Origin: Owenia fusiformis
Taxonomy: Eukaryota; Annelida; Polychaeta; Sabellida; Oweniidae
DNA length: 64,000 nt
Reading direction: 5' to 3'
Assembly: GCA_903813345.2 (NCBI GenBank)
Contig: CAIIXF020000006.1
Coordinates: forward strand, 8,236,989 to 8,300,988
A program made the position numbers and the translations under genes. The notes under the pieces were generated by a model. The model made no database searches, was not told the origin of the DNA, and saw only the letters and a list, made by a program, of their open reading frames with translations. How positions within the stretch are numbered: the first letter of the stretch is position 1; the number at the start of each line of letters is the position of its first letter. Shown here in pieces: positions 23,048 to 35,000 of this stretch.

Positions 23048-23192
23048 TAATGCCTTGGTCACATATGCCCCGATCCATCGGCAGGCGCCCGGCCGATTGA
23101 GTGTTTTGTTCAATATTGTATTCAATTTTGAACAAAATACTCAATCGGCCGGGTGCCGTGGAGAAAATCGGAGCAAATGTGACCAAGGCATG
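23048..23192. repeat. Palindromic MITE
   Basis: About 145 bp with long inverted arms. ATGCCTTGGTCACATATGCC opens the left arm and its near-complement ...ATGTGACCAAGGCAT closes the right one. The arms share CCCGGCCGATTGAGT and meet around a short AT loop near 23120. It is G+C-richer than its surroundings. Confidence 0.85.
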
Positions 23193-23892
23193 ACGGGGTA
23201 TACTGCTCCTTCCCTTAAGCATCAAACAGATCGCGATTGTCTGCGTTTTTCTCCATTGTCGTTTCTGTAAGCGAACGTTACAAAAAAGAACCTATACGGG
23301 AATAGCGATTCTGACGAAGCGGGTCCCGCTATAGTCGATGTGCCATTTTCTGAACCTTTGAATCTGTAAAAACACGATGTTTTATTGGGGAATCACTATC
23401 ATAAGGGTTTTATGAAGTGATTTAGCTGGGTTGGACAAAGGGCAACCTTGGGGAAAAAATAATATATGCAAATGAAGATGGCCATAATATAAAAGCGATT
23501 TTTGAAAGCTTTTGACTCAATTGACCATACTACTTTGTAATAAACTTACAAACGATGAAATCAACTGTGGAATAGTGGTAACATGGCATAATAGCTAAGA
23601 ACACCAACACATTGTCTCATCCAACCATACTTCATTAATTACACAAGGTGTGATTCAGGGATCTGTTTCATGTTATATTATTTTTCTATACATCAAACAC
23701 CTGCATAAATCAAGTAATTTATTGATTTCTTTGTCACTATTGGTGATGACACACATCTTTCATCATACAAAACGTTTGATATCTCTAAATATGCTAAACA
23801 TGCATACTATATAATATGTACACTATTTGATAAGTTATTTTTATATATTTTAACATTATCTTATTCATTGAAGCTAAAAACATGGGTCTCCA
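23193..23892. other. Spacer ending in repeat family R
   Basis: No gene recognised. The last 60 bp (23834-23892: TTTTAACATTATCTTATTC...AACATGGGT) match sequences at about 35427-35470 and 37322-37370. It is the left half of a dispersed repeat cut by the array that begins at 23894. Confidence 0.5.
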
Positions 23893-23893
23893 G

Positions 23894-26165
23894 CTCCCAG
23901 CAAACAGTGACGTCCATGTGACGTCTCTCATATGTGGTATATAAGTTCACTGAAGACGTTGTATATTTCCGTTATATAAACGTCAAAGCAACGTAAAATT
24001 GTGACATTCAGCAAAACGTCGGTGGATGGTTAAAAAATGACGTTGTAGTAATGTGTTCGTAAAGTTCGAAATTTGTGCTGGTGTGAAAAACGTAACAATG
24101 ACGTTGAATTTTTACCAGTTTGGTTCATTTGCAACGTAATATAAACGATAAAATTTGACGTTGTCGTAACGTGTTTTAAATGTGAAAGATATTTGTAAGT
24201 GTAGAAAACGTTACAAAGACGTTGTGTTCTCACCAAATTTGGTACATTTGCTACGTAATGTAGACGGTAAAATTTGACGTTGTCGTAACGTGTTTTAAAT
24301 GTGAAAGATATTTGTAAGTGTAGAAAACGTTACAAAGACGTTGCACTTCTCACCAAATTGTTTCATTTGCTACGTAATATAAACGGTAAAATTTGACGTT
24401 GTCGTAACGTGTTTTAAATGTGAAAGATATTTTTAAGTGCAGGAAACATTACAAAGACGTTGCAGTTCTCACCAAATTGTTTCATTTGCTACGTAATATA
24501 AACGGTAAAATTTGACGTTGTCGTAACGTGTTTTAAATGTGAAAGATATTTGTAAGTGTAGAAAACGTTACAAAGACGTTGTGTTCTCACCAAATTTGGT
24601 ACATTTGCTACGTAATGTAAACGGTAAAATTTGACGTTGTCGTAACGTGTTTTAAATGTGAAAGATATTTGTAAGTGTAGAAAACGTTACAAAGACGTTG
24701 CACTTCTCACCAAATTGTTTCATTTGCTACGTAATATAAACGGTAAAATTTGACGTTGTCGTAACGTGTTTTAAATGTGAAAGATATTTGTAAGTGTAGA
24801 AAACGTTACAAAGACGTTGTGTTCTCACCAAATTTGGTACATTTGCTACGTAATGTAAACGGTAAAATTTGACGTTGTCGTAACGTGTTTTAAATGTGAA
24901 AGATATTTGTAAGTGTAGAAAACGTTACAAAGACGTTGCACTTCTCACAAAATTGTTTCATTTGCTACGTAATATAAACGGTAAAATTTGACGTTGTCGT
25001 TACGTGTTCTAAATGTGAAAGATATTTGTAAGTGTAAAAAACGTTACAAAGACGTTGTGTTCTCACCAAATTTGGTACATTTGCTACGTAATGTAAACGG
25101 TAAAATTTGACGTTGTCGTAACGTGTTTTAAATGTGAAAGATATTTGTAAGTGTAGAAAACGTTACAAAGACGTTGCACTTCTCACCAAATTGTTTCATT
25201 TGCTACGTTATATAAACGGTAAAATTTGATGTTGTCGTAACGTGTTCTAAATGTGAAAGATATTTGTAAGTGTAAAAAACGTTACAAAGACGTTGTGTTC
25301 TCACCAAATTTGGTACATTTGCTACGTAATGTAAACGGTAAAATTTGACGTTGTCGTAACGTGTTTTAAATGTGAAAGATATTTGTAAGTGTAGAAAACG
25401 TTACAAAGACGTTGCACTTCTCACCAAATTGTTTCATTTGCTACGTTATATAAACGGTAAAATTTGATGTTGTCGTAACGTGTTCTAAATGTGAAAGATA
25501 TTTGTAAGTGTAAAAAACGTTACAAAGACGTTGTGTTCTCACCAAATTTGGTACATTTGCTACGTAATGTAAACGGTAAAATTTGACGTTGTCGTAACGT
25601 GTTTTAAATGTGAAAGATATTTGTAAGTGTAGAAAACGTTACAAAGACGTTGCAGTTCTCACCGAATTGTTTCATTTGCTACGTAATATAAACAGTAAAA
25701 TTTGACGTTGTCGTAACGTGTTTTAAATGTGAAAGATAATTGTAAGTCGAGGAAACGTTACAAAGTCCTTGTTTTCCCACCAAATTGGTTCATTTGCAAC
25801 GTAGTGAAAATGGCTAATTGTAACGTTGTCAAAACATGGTTTGAATGTGAAAAATATTTGTAATTGTAAAACACGTTACAAAGACGTCATTTTCTGACCA
25901 AAATGGTTCATTTTCAACGTAGTGCAAACGGTTAATTTCAACGTTGTCGAAACGTGTTTTCAATTGAAATGTAAAAAAATATTTGTAAGTGCAGGAAACG
26001 TGACAAAAAGACGCTGTGTCCTCACGAAATTGGTTTATTTGCAACGTTGTCGAAACGGTTAATTTTGACGTTGACGAAACGGGTTTTAAACGTGTATATG
26101 AAAAGGAACGTGACAAAGACGTTGTGGTCTCAACAAATTCGTTTAATTTGTGACGTGAAGTAAAT
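23894..26165 (+). repeat. 119-bp tandem array, ACGT-rich (left array)
   Basis: The anchor AAATTTGACGTTGTCGTAAC recurs exactly every 119 bp from 24151 to 25698 (14 phases), with more diverged units on both sides. Units alternate between two versions (GTTCTCACCAAATTTGGTAC and ACTTCTCACCAAATTGTTTC), giving a 238-bp higher-order period. Each unit carries about five ACGT cores (GACGTTG, TAACGTG, AACGTTAC, GACGTTG, TACGTAA). Open frames inside are by-products of the repeat. Confidence 0.95.
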
Positions 26166-26776
26166 ATGTTAAATATATAACGAATATACATGTATGCCTC
26201 AAGTTGTGGTAACTTTAAATACTGATCGGTGGAGGCACAGGCATATGCTGGCTCACACAGATGAACTTAACGTGGTAATTGAGAGTGAAAGTGGAAATAT
26301 GATGTAGAGAAAACGTTTCTCCGACGTTGTAATTTTGCCATGGGTTATTGCTGACAAAAGTCTGACGTTCTGTCCCGGGGGGTTCACTCCAATATACCTC
26401 TTAATACCTACTGTATGTGCCGCGCCAAAGACCCCCTTTTTGAGCATTTTTTCCATGTCAATTTCCTCTCAAAATTGGAAGTTTCCATGTTTTATTCCTC
26501 TGAACTTCATAGATGTCCATGTCGACTTCCTCTGGAGCTTGCCGGGACTAAATTTTGCGAATTATCGGTAAATTGACTAAAACTCCACTCTTCCGGAGAT
26601 TTGTCAGACCTCGGAACAAAAATTTTAGTCCCGGTTTTAGTCCCTTTCAACAAGGTCGAGCGTTACAAACGGAAAGTACATCGCTCGCAAATTTGATGTA
26701 TTTCTCGTTCGGCTTTTTATCGTATTCTGTTCTATCAACCAATGGAAATTAGAGGAATTCCAGCGTCGAAATCAAC
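26166..26776. other. CpG-richer segment upstream of a candidate exon
   Basis: Between the left array and the ATG at 26777, CpG is more frequent than elsewhere in the interior. A small inverted repeat (CGGGACTAAATTTT and AAAATTTTAGTCCCGG) lies at about 26545-26640, and an ACCAATGG motif at 26738-26745. It may act as a promoter, but that is inference. Confidence 0.3.
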
Positions 26777-26849
26777 ATGGAGGACAGTTCCAAGTTCAAG
26801 ATATTTCTGCTTAAAAGCAACTTGGGAGCCGTACTGCCAGCTTTCGAAG
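26777..26849 (+). CDS. Candidate first coding exon, possible SAM-domain start
   Basis: ATG in a strong context (ATCAACATGG) opens 24 codons, MEDSSKFKIFLLKSNLGAVL followed by PAFE, and ends at a consensus donor GAAG/GTAAGA in phase 1. The pattern FLLKSNLGAVLPAFE resembles the first helix of a SAM domain. I could not identify a convincing second exon: one acceptor at about 27089 gives a phase-compatible frame that stops after about 30 codons. This may be a captured gene fragment inside the 11.2-kb unit, the first exon of a gene of that unit, or chance. Confidence 0.3.
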
Positions 26850-27335
26850 GTAAGAATGATGCATGCATGTTACACAATCACCAAAGGTTAAGATGAAAGC
26901 ATTCCATTTCCGGTACTTGCAGCGAGAACACAAATAATCTCATGTGAAAGTTTGGATCGTTTCAATATTTTCAAAATTTTTGACAGTTGAAATTAACTTT
27001 TGAATATTCTGATATTTGAATCGATGTTTTTGATTTTCAATTTCATCACGACTTTCAATCATAATTCCCGGTTCATAATTTTCGTTAGGTCAATTACAAG
27101 AGGTCCAGGGGTCAATTAACCATCAGCGACTTTCAAGTCAGATCCGGCCCCGGGGATCTGGCGCAGAGGTCTGGATTGGATGGTGAAGTGTTTATGGCAA
27201 ATGGTTTATGCAGTTATCTTAATCTTGATGGTGATCTCTGTTAGATCTACCTCTTTCAAAGAATAGACATTGCCCGGGGAGTCAGTGATTGCCTTCTTTA
27301 GCCTGATAGATAATCATGATGGCAGAAATACAGAA
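26850..27335. other. Intron-like or intergenic sequence
   Basis: No gene recognised. 27089-27230 is a G+C-richer patch with a TTTTCGTTAG acceptor-like start and short open frames of unknown meaning. Confidence 0.3.
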
Positions 27336-27738
27336 ATACACAAACATGTATCAGTTTCATATGTTTTAGAAAATACCTTTATACCTTTATACCAATAGTT
27401 CTGGAAGAAGGATGTTTCCTATATGATCCAGATCTTTTTGTGTTGTTGTGTCTTACTAATTAATTGGTGGGGGGGGAGTTGTTATAATGCTCACTAAAAT
27501 GTACATGTTTGCGAACAAATAGTTCAGAAGACAATAGAATCGTCGATTTAATTCCTCATTTAAGTTACATAAACGGTTTTTTCGAAAAACAGTTAAGATC
27601 TGCACTTTTAACCCGAACCGTTTGTGTAACTTAAGTGAGGAATTAAATCGATGATTCTGTTGTCTTCTGAGCTAGGCCTAGTTTTTCGCAAACATGTTCA
27701 TTTTCTAAAACATATGATGCTGATACATGTTTGTGAGA
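27336..27738. repeat. Palindromic element with an insertion in its left arm
   Basis: The inner arms 27524-27577 and 27617-27671 are nearly perfect complements (TCAGAAGACAATAGAATCGT and ACGATTCT... counterparts). The outer parts also pair: 27338-27375 (CACAAACATGTATCAG) with 27700-27738, and ACATGTTTGCGAA with TTCGCAAACATGT. The left arm holds about 120 extra bases (about 27376-27495) with no right-arm partner, so something inserted there or was lost on the right. Confidence 0.8.
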
Positions 27739-28112
27739 AAAAATGTCGTTGCGATTCTGACTACAATGCGTGAAATAAGGAAAAACGAAAAATCGTACCT
27801 TCGACGTTCCTACATTTTGTTACCAAAACGAACCGTTTCGGTAGCCAGCGTAATCGAGCGGATCACCAGTGAATAGATAGCATACTATATTTAGGGAGTT
27901 CTTTAATTTTTTTGAAAATAACATGTCAGAGAAGCATTGAAATATGAGGCCACAGATATGATAGCTAAACTACAAAACAAACTAAAATAAACAAAAGTAA
28001 GAACATGTATAAATGTTTCTATTTTTACATATTCTGTTTCAATATGGTCCTTTAATTGCTTATTTTTTGATTCATAGAAGTTCCAAACATTCAAAATTTT
28101 ACTGTAATCTCA
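27739..28112. other. Spacer, nothing recognised
   Basis: AT-rich, no coding or repeat structure that I can support. Confidence 0.35.
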
Positions 28113-28275
28113 TCTACTCTACGACCCCCACTTAAATTTGTAAAAAACATAAGTGGGGGTAACCAAACTCGTCTGGCCCTGTTATCCACTCCCTGATTCT
28201 GAAATGTCGTAGACCAACAACGTCAGGCGTAGATAACTGGGCCATACGGGTTTTGTTAAAGTGGGGGTAGAATGC
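28113..28275. repeat. Small imperfect palindrome (MITE-like)
   Basis: TACGACCCCCACTT on the left and AAGTGGGGGTAGAATG on the right are inverted. Internal arms ACCAAACTCGTCTGGCCC and GGGCCATACGGGTTTTGTT also pair, with GTCGTAGACC near the centre. Confidence 0.6.
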
Positions 28276-28779
28276 GATAAATCGCATGATGTATGGTCTC
28301 TCTAAAATTCTCTTATTTTTAACATGGGAAATCGTCACTTCAGCAAATTCACATGTCATTTATTTATGTTCCAAAATTTATTTAGGCTAGTATTAATATG
28401 TATATAACATATGCCTGGCAAAATTTTGTGAATTTAATTTAAAATCAAACATTATCCATTATGATTTAGGTTCGCCTTTGACAGTTTTTGATGTGGAAAT
28501 GTGTCTGTTATTAAGCATATTAAGCATACGCCCTTTACCAATTCACGAAGACTGACAGGTGAACTTCAACCTTCCTTGAAACTGTATGATTATTGATATT
28601 TATATTTTTTAATCGAAATGGTGTTTGTTATAAGCACACGCCTTTAAACAATTGATAGAGACTGAAAAGTGTATTTCATCTTCAGCAAATCTGAAATTAA
28701 GCTTTGTTTTTATTGATCGAATTCAATGAAAGTTAATTTCTTTTAAGTTAAGTTAACTTTTATCAGCCTTTAAAAAGAC
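28276..28779. repeat. AT-rich spacer with a degenerate duplication
   Basis: A block near 28495-28600 (GTCTGTTATTAAGCATA...GAAGACTGACAGGTG) is loosely repeated at 28620-28710 (GTTTGTTATAAGCACACGCC...GAGACTGAAAAGTG). No coding signal. Confidence 0.35.
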
Positions 28780-29415
28780 TTCTATTGTCATCTGTTTTCC
28801 ATCTTAGTGTACAATAGTTCTCTACTCTGTTTTCAGAAGTAGGAGATGAACCAGATTTTTGTAGCTTTCATCCATGATAACCCCGAGACCTTGTTGGTTG
28901 TGTTTAGATGATGGTGTTTCATGCTAATCAGGTATATTATTTCATCGTTTGATTTAATTAACTTGCATCATTTGTGGCTCCTTGCTTCAGAAAGTATTCA
29001 TTTGTATTTAATGCAGTTATTATTTAACTTTCACAGTTTCGCAACAAATGAGATACTGTAAATTGCTTTAATTTGGTGCTATTTAATTTGGCGCACTGTG
29101 CAAATTTTAAAAGTATGACCGCTATATAATTAAGTTCTTTTAAAAGGTTTGAACTTAATCCTGATTGACACAATGTTAAAAACATCTCAGTAGATTTACT
29201 CATCATATTCACAATTTAAAGGTCTTATCTTAATCAATACAATTTGAAATAAAAGTATAAAATAAAGTAACAGTCTTTTAAAGTACTACTATTGTCCTCT
29301 ATTTTCCCATCTACCTATTCTGTTTTCAGGATTGTTGTAGCCTTCACCCATGATAACCCTGAGATGATTTTGGCTGTGTTGAGATGAGTGGTGTTATGCT
29401 AATCAGGTAGGCCTA
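28780..29415 (+). repeat. Duplicated exon-like cassettes
   Basis: Two related segments, 28780-28945 and 29275-29415, each show a pyrimidine-rich CTGTTTTCAG acceptor-like site, then a short frame reading FVAFIHDNPETLLVVFR in the first and VVAFTHDNPEMILAVLR in the second, then TGA, then TGCTAATCAG/GTA, a donor-like site. Conserved amino acids with mostly synonymous or mild changes suggest they were once coding. In-frame stops rule out intact internal exons; they could be terminal exons or relics. Confidence 0.35.
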
Positions 29416-29954
29416 TATTATTTCTAGAGGTGTCACACTGACCCGAAGTTGACCTGCCATATTTTATCTCAGAAAGTTAAGAGTCATTCTCAGGTATCTA
29501 CTTTCCTACCGTTCCAACATTTCAAATTATTATCCAATAGAATATTTTAATAAATAGATCTCTAGTTAGATCATTGGATGAAGATTATGAGAGTCAACGA
29601 AGGAATGTTTTGGCTATATGATTCTACTGTAGAAATACAAAAGGATAGTACAAAAAGCTACTAGGGATCTTTAAACTGATGAGCATAGGGATTGTTTACC
29701 CCAGAGTAGTCCCAAAAGTCTCCTGAGACAAAGATCAGATCTGGTGGAAGAAAGATTACACTATCAAGTGCATTTTCAGATAACCAACTAATAAAATGTT
29801 TATACTACAAGTCTCTAAAATATTTCAGACAAACTAGCAGTACAAGCAGAATGGAACATTTGACGGTTTTGAAGTTAGGCAGTCTAGAGTCCTCTGAGCT
29901 TGGGGAGTTGCGAGGAAGGTGACTTCGGTAAGTCCAGGTTAATCTATTATTCAT
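29416..29954. other. Spacer with a weak exon-like tract
   Basis: 29837-29933 has an AG...GTAAGT frame (AACTAGCAG/ ... CTTCG/GTAAGT) but contains a stop in each usable frame. No gene called. Confidence 0.2.
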
Positions 29955-30356
29955 TATAGAAGTATTTCATATATACAGTATTAAGTTTACAGCAGAATCA
30001 AATCTAGCAAGATCCTTGTCATTCTATTCTAAAAATATAAAGTGCAGACTTTACTTCAGGAATACTAGAGAATTTTACCAAAGAATTTTACAATATTATG
30101 TATTTTATTTTATATATATGGCTTCCATATTTATATTTGGAAGAATTTAAACATTTATAGAAGTATTTCATATATACAGTATTAAGTTTACAGCAGAATC
30201 AAATCTAGCAAGATCCTTGTCATTCTATTCTAAAAATATAAAGTGCAGACTTTACTTCAGGAATACTAGAGAATTTTACCAAAGAATTTTACAATATTAT
30301 GTATTTTATTTTATATTTTTGGCTTCCATATTTATATTTGGAAGAATTTAAACATT
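29955..30356 (+). repeat. Two-copy 201-bp tandem duplication
   Basis: 29955-30155 is repeated at 30156-30356, starting TATAGAAGTATTTCATATAT. I see only a couple of differences (TATATATATGG against TATATTTTTGG), so it is a recent duplication. Non-coding. Confidence 0.95.
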
Positions 30357-30962
30357 TTCCCGATTTTCGCACTTTTAATCCTCAATAACTTACTGATTTA
30401 CAACACATTGTAGACCTTTGAGACATATTGTATCTGAGATTGTAAAGAATAGATTGCTAGGTCAATTTTGGTTGAAAATGACACTGCAAAATATACAGAG
30501 TGGGTATGGGTATACAGGTTACATTTCATACTTTTCAATAGATTGATTTTTTCCAGGAAAATGTCCAAAAACAAGCAGAAATGACAATGTGTTAAACATG
30601 CAACCAGGGAAACAACGACTGAGCTGTACAAGTCATTTGAAGAAACATTTGGAAAGTGATGAGGACCAATGAGAGCTCATGCTTTCAAGGAAAAATGAAA
30701 ACTTAGCATAAACAATATCTGTTCCGAGAAACAAGCCAGTTTGAATTAAATTTTTATCTCTATAACAAGTAATGGGACAGTACTTTTAATATTGCATAGA
30801 TATAATGGCTTCATATCTGAAACATGCAATTTTTCTAGATTTATTCCCAACTTAAAATGGTCATTATTGCTTTTTGAAAATCAATACCATGTTAACTAAT
30901 AGAGCATTTGTTCAAGCTCAAATTAGAATATTTATTCATTCCAGTTCAGAAAAATAACAATA
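30357..30962. other. Spacer, nothing recognised
   Basis: AT-rich, no supported feature. Confidence 0.35.
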
Positions 30963-31144
30963 TAACCCCTAAACAGTCAGGCTATAGATAATTACATTCA
31001 TAGTAAAGGGGGTGAATAGATCTGCCGAGATCTGGGCACAATCTCGGAAATGAAATATCGAAATATCATACAAGTGTTAATCCCGTACTTAGTAGTGTTA
31101 TAGGTAAATAACATGCAGGAATATAATTGATATCTGAGTTGAGC

Positions 31145-31147
<3 letters not shown>

Positions 31148-31179
<32 letters not shown>
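31148..31179. repeat. (TA)n microsatellite
   Basis: Sixteen consecutive AT dinucleotides between GAGCGGG and CATCCGCTC, which are themselves inverted, so the tract sits at the centre of a short palindrome. Confidence 0.95.
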
Positions 31180-31181
<2 letters not shown>

Positions 31182-31439
31182 TCCGCTCATCAGCAATCCC
31201 TTGGAATTTCTTTTCAGTGCTTTTTTTGAATTCCCGGGTTATACTTTGGTTATCTTTGATAAATATTAATTTCATACACTATAAAATGTTAAAAGCTGTT
31301 GAGTTTAAAAAAATCTTTGAGGCCTTTGAATAAAATATTCATGTTTTGATTTTAATTATCGTTTGAATTACTACATTAGGGTTCCCTAACATTCAATGCA
31401 TATTTAATTCTCATAATCTACTAAGTAAAGGATAAATCA

Positions 31440-31573
31440 GTTATTAAATGCTCGATTTTTGATACAGTGTATATCCCTCAGTAAATACAATATATCAACC
31501 TACGGTCCCTCAGGTAGATATATTGTATTTCCCTCAGATATACCCTCTATCAAAAATCTCCCATTAAATAACG
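31440..31573. repeat. Hairpin MITE nested in the 840-bp element
   Basis: About 134 bp. GTTATTAAATGCTCGATTTT pairs with AAAAATCTCCCATTAAATAAC, and inner AATACAATATATC pairs with GATATATTGTATT, around a short ACCTACGGTCCCTCAGG loop. Confidence 0.8.
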
Positions 31574-31802
31574 TATTAGGTATCATTGGAAAGGTAACAA
31601 GTATTCAACTCCCAGTATTTTGAGTTTTCTTATAACTATATTGAGCCATTATTAATGAAGAAATTCATAGTTTAAAAACATGGGGGTTTATCATTTCTAA
31701 GGGGGGGTTAGTCACAATTTATAAGTTAAAATATGCCTAATTTAATTTTAAGACAAGCCAGAACGGCAAATCTCCCCACCCCGTTAACCGTTTAGGGGTT
31801 AA

Positions 31803-32039
31803 TAAAATACTTAATAAAACTTATTAAAGATAGGATAGATTTTTGATAGATGACATACGAGACTGTGATTATATTTAAGTTCAATTCTGTGTGTCAATAT
31901 TCTCTATTTGGATGCTCAAAAAAGTTCTTGTGTATTAACTCATTAATTATTGGAAAAACAATATACATTTGTTAATAAGTCAAAGCATAAGTTAGTTGTG
32001 TTTTACCTTCACATGTGAAAATGTTAGGCTTAGCGTGTT
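31803..32039. other. Spacer before the right array
   Basis: AT-rich with no supported feature. Confidence 0.3.
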
Positions 32040-35000
32040 ATATATAATTTTACTGAACATCGGTGTCTACATCTTCCTGTACATGAACTTTAAATTAGCT
32101 ATATGTTCATGTAATGATTCATTTAACTGGACGTTAGTCATTACTATCACTATATCTTGTTGATGTCATAATTAAGGTTACTAGAACATTCCTTGCATGT
32201 GTTGTCCTAACTTGATGTAACCAGAAGTTATGAATTTGCCATGTATGTGACAAGCACGTTACAGTCTCTTTATTTTGGCAAAGTCGTTGTTAAGGTTGGT
32301 ACTACATTCCTGGCTGTGATATCTAAGTCGAACGTAACTTGTATACTCATTTATGCGTGTCCACACTTTCCTTTGCCTACAACGTTCTATAATTAATGTT
32401 TCCAGAACTTTAACTTGGCCACGTATATGTGACGTTGCATAAGCACGTTACAGTCTGTCATTTTATTTTTGCAGTCATTGTTAAGGTTGCTACTACATTC
32501 CTAGCACATGATATTTAAGTAAAATGTAACATTGTATAAACATCTGTGCGAGTCCAGACCTTCCTGTGCCTACATCGGTCCAAGACAAACGTAACCAGAA
32601 CTTTAAACTGGACAGGTATATGTTACGTTGCATAAGCACATTACAGTCTCACTATTTTTGCGAAGTCATTGTTAAGGTTGGTTCTACATTCCTGGCACGT
32701 GATATTTAAGTCAAATGTAACGTTCTTTAAACATCTGTGCGAGTCCACATCTTCCTGTACCTACAACGTTCCATAATTAACGTACCAGAACTTCAAACTG
32801 GCCACGTATATGTGACGTTGCATAAGCACATTACAGTCTCGTTATTTTTGCGAAGTTAGCGTTTAGGTTGGTTCTACGTTCCTGGCACGTGATATTTAAG
32901 TCAAATGTAACGTTCTTTGAACATCTGTGCGAGTCCACACCTTCCTGTACCTACAACGTTCCATAATTAACGTATCAGAAATTTATATTGGCCACGTATT
33001 TATGACGTAATGTAAGTACGTTACATTTTCGTTATTTTGGCGAAGTCATCGTTTAGGTTGGTTCCACGTTCCTGGCACGTGATATTTAAGTCAAATGTAA
33101 CGTTCTTTAAACATCTGTGCGAGTCCACACCTTCCTGTACCTACAACGTTCCATATCAACGTTACCAGAAATTTAGATTGGCCACGTATATATGACGTAA
33201 TGTAAGTACGTTACATTTTCGTTATTTTGGTGACGTAATTGTTAAGGTCGCTACTACGTTCCTGACACGTGATATTTAAGTCAAATGTAACGTTCTTTGA
33301 ACATCTGTGCGAGTCCACACCTTCCTGTACCTACAACGTTCCATAATTAACGTATCAGAAATTTAGATTGGCCACGTATTTATGACGTAATGTAAGTACG
33401 TTACATTTTCGTTATTTTGGCGAAGTCCTCGTTTAGGTTGGTTCCACGTTCCTGGCACGTGATATTTAAGTCAAATGTAACGTTCTTTAAACATCTGTGC
33501 GAGTCCACACCTTCCTGTACCTACAACGTTCCATATCAACGTTACCAGAAATTTAGATTGGTCACGTATATGTGACGTAATGTAAGTACGTTACATTTTC
33601 GTTATTTTGGTGACGTAATTGTTAAGGTCGCTACTACGTTCCTGACACGTGATATTTAAGTCAAATGTAACGTTATTTAAACATCTATGCGAGTCCACAC
33701 CTTCCTGTACCTACAACGTTCCATATCAACGTTACCAGAAATTTAGATTGGCCACGTATATATGACGTTATGTAAGTACGTTATAGTTTCGTTATTTTGG
33801 CGAAGTCCTCGTTTAGGTTGGTTCCACGTTCCTGGCACGTGATATTTAAGTCAAATGTAACGTTCTTTAAACATCTGTGCGAGTCCACACCTTCCTGTAC
33901 CTACAACGTTCCATATCAACGTTACCAGAAATTTAGATTGGTCACGTATATGTGACGTAATGTAAGTACGTTACATTTTCGTTATTTTGGTGACGTAATT
34001 GTTAAGGTCGCTACTACGTTCCTGACACGTGATATTTAAGTCAAATGTAACGTTATTTAAACATCTATGCGAGTCCACACCTTCCTGTACCTACAACGTT
34101 CCATATCAACGTTACCAGAAATTTAGATTGGCCACGTATATATGACGTTATGTAAGTACGTTATAGTTTCGTTATTTTGGCGACGTTATTGTTAAGGTCG
34201 CTACTACGTTCCTGACACGTGATATTTAAGTCAAATGTAACGTTCCTTAAACATCTGTGCGAGTCCACACCTTCCTGTACCTACAACGTTCCATATCAAC
34301 GTTACCAGAAATTTAGATTGGCCACGTATATATGACGTAATGTAAGTACGTTACATTTTCGTTATTTTGGTGACGTAATTGTTAAGGTCGCTACTACGTT
34401 CCTGACACGTGATATTTAAGTCAAATGTAACGTTATTTAAACATCTATGCGAGTCCACACCTTCCTGTACCTACAACGTTCCATATCAACGTTACCAGAA
34501 ATTTAGATTGGCCACGTATATATGACGTAATGTAAGTACGTTACAGTTTCGTTATTTTGGCGACGTTATTGTTAAGGTCGCTGCTACGTTCCTGACACGT
34601 GATATTTAAGTCAAATGTAACGTTCTTTAAACATCTGTGCGAGTCCACACCTTCCTGTACCTACAACGTTCCATATCAACGTTACCAGAAATTTAGATTG
34701 GCCACGTATTTATGACGTAATGTTAGTACGTTACATTTTCGTTATTTTGGTGACGTAATTGTTAAGGTCGCTACTACGTTCCTGACACGTGATATTTAAG
34801 TCAAATGTAACGTTCTTTAAACATCTATGCGAGTCCACACCTTCCTGTACATACAACGTTCCATATCAACGTTACCAGAAATTTAGATTGGCCACGTATA
34901 TATGACGTAATGTAAGTACGTTACAGTTTCGTTATTTTGGCGACGTAATTGTTAAGGTCGCTACTACGTCCCTGACACGTGATATTTAAGTCAAATGTAA

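Larger units (their letters stand above)
30963..31802. repeat. 840-bp element with TAACCCCTAAAC ends
   Basis: The left end TAACCCCTAAACAGT and right end ACCGTTTAGGGGTTA are inverted. Looser similarity continues inward (GGGGGTGAATAGATCTGCCG against its counterpart). It contains the TA microsatellite and the MITE listed separately. Confidence 0.5.

Noticed and set aside
22911-23270. 119- and 83-codon frames across the palindromic MITE
   Set aside because: They are nearly the same peptide read on the two strands of an inverted repeat, an artefact of the palindrome.
24030-26191. Open frames of 68 and 120 codons on the minus strand of the left array
   Set aside because: They consist of the repeat unit itself and appear only where drift removed stops.
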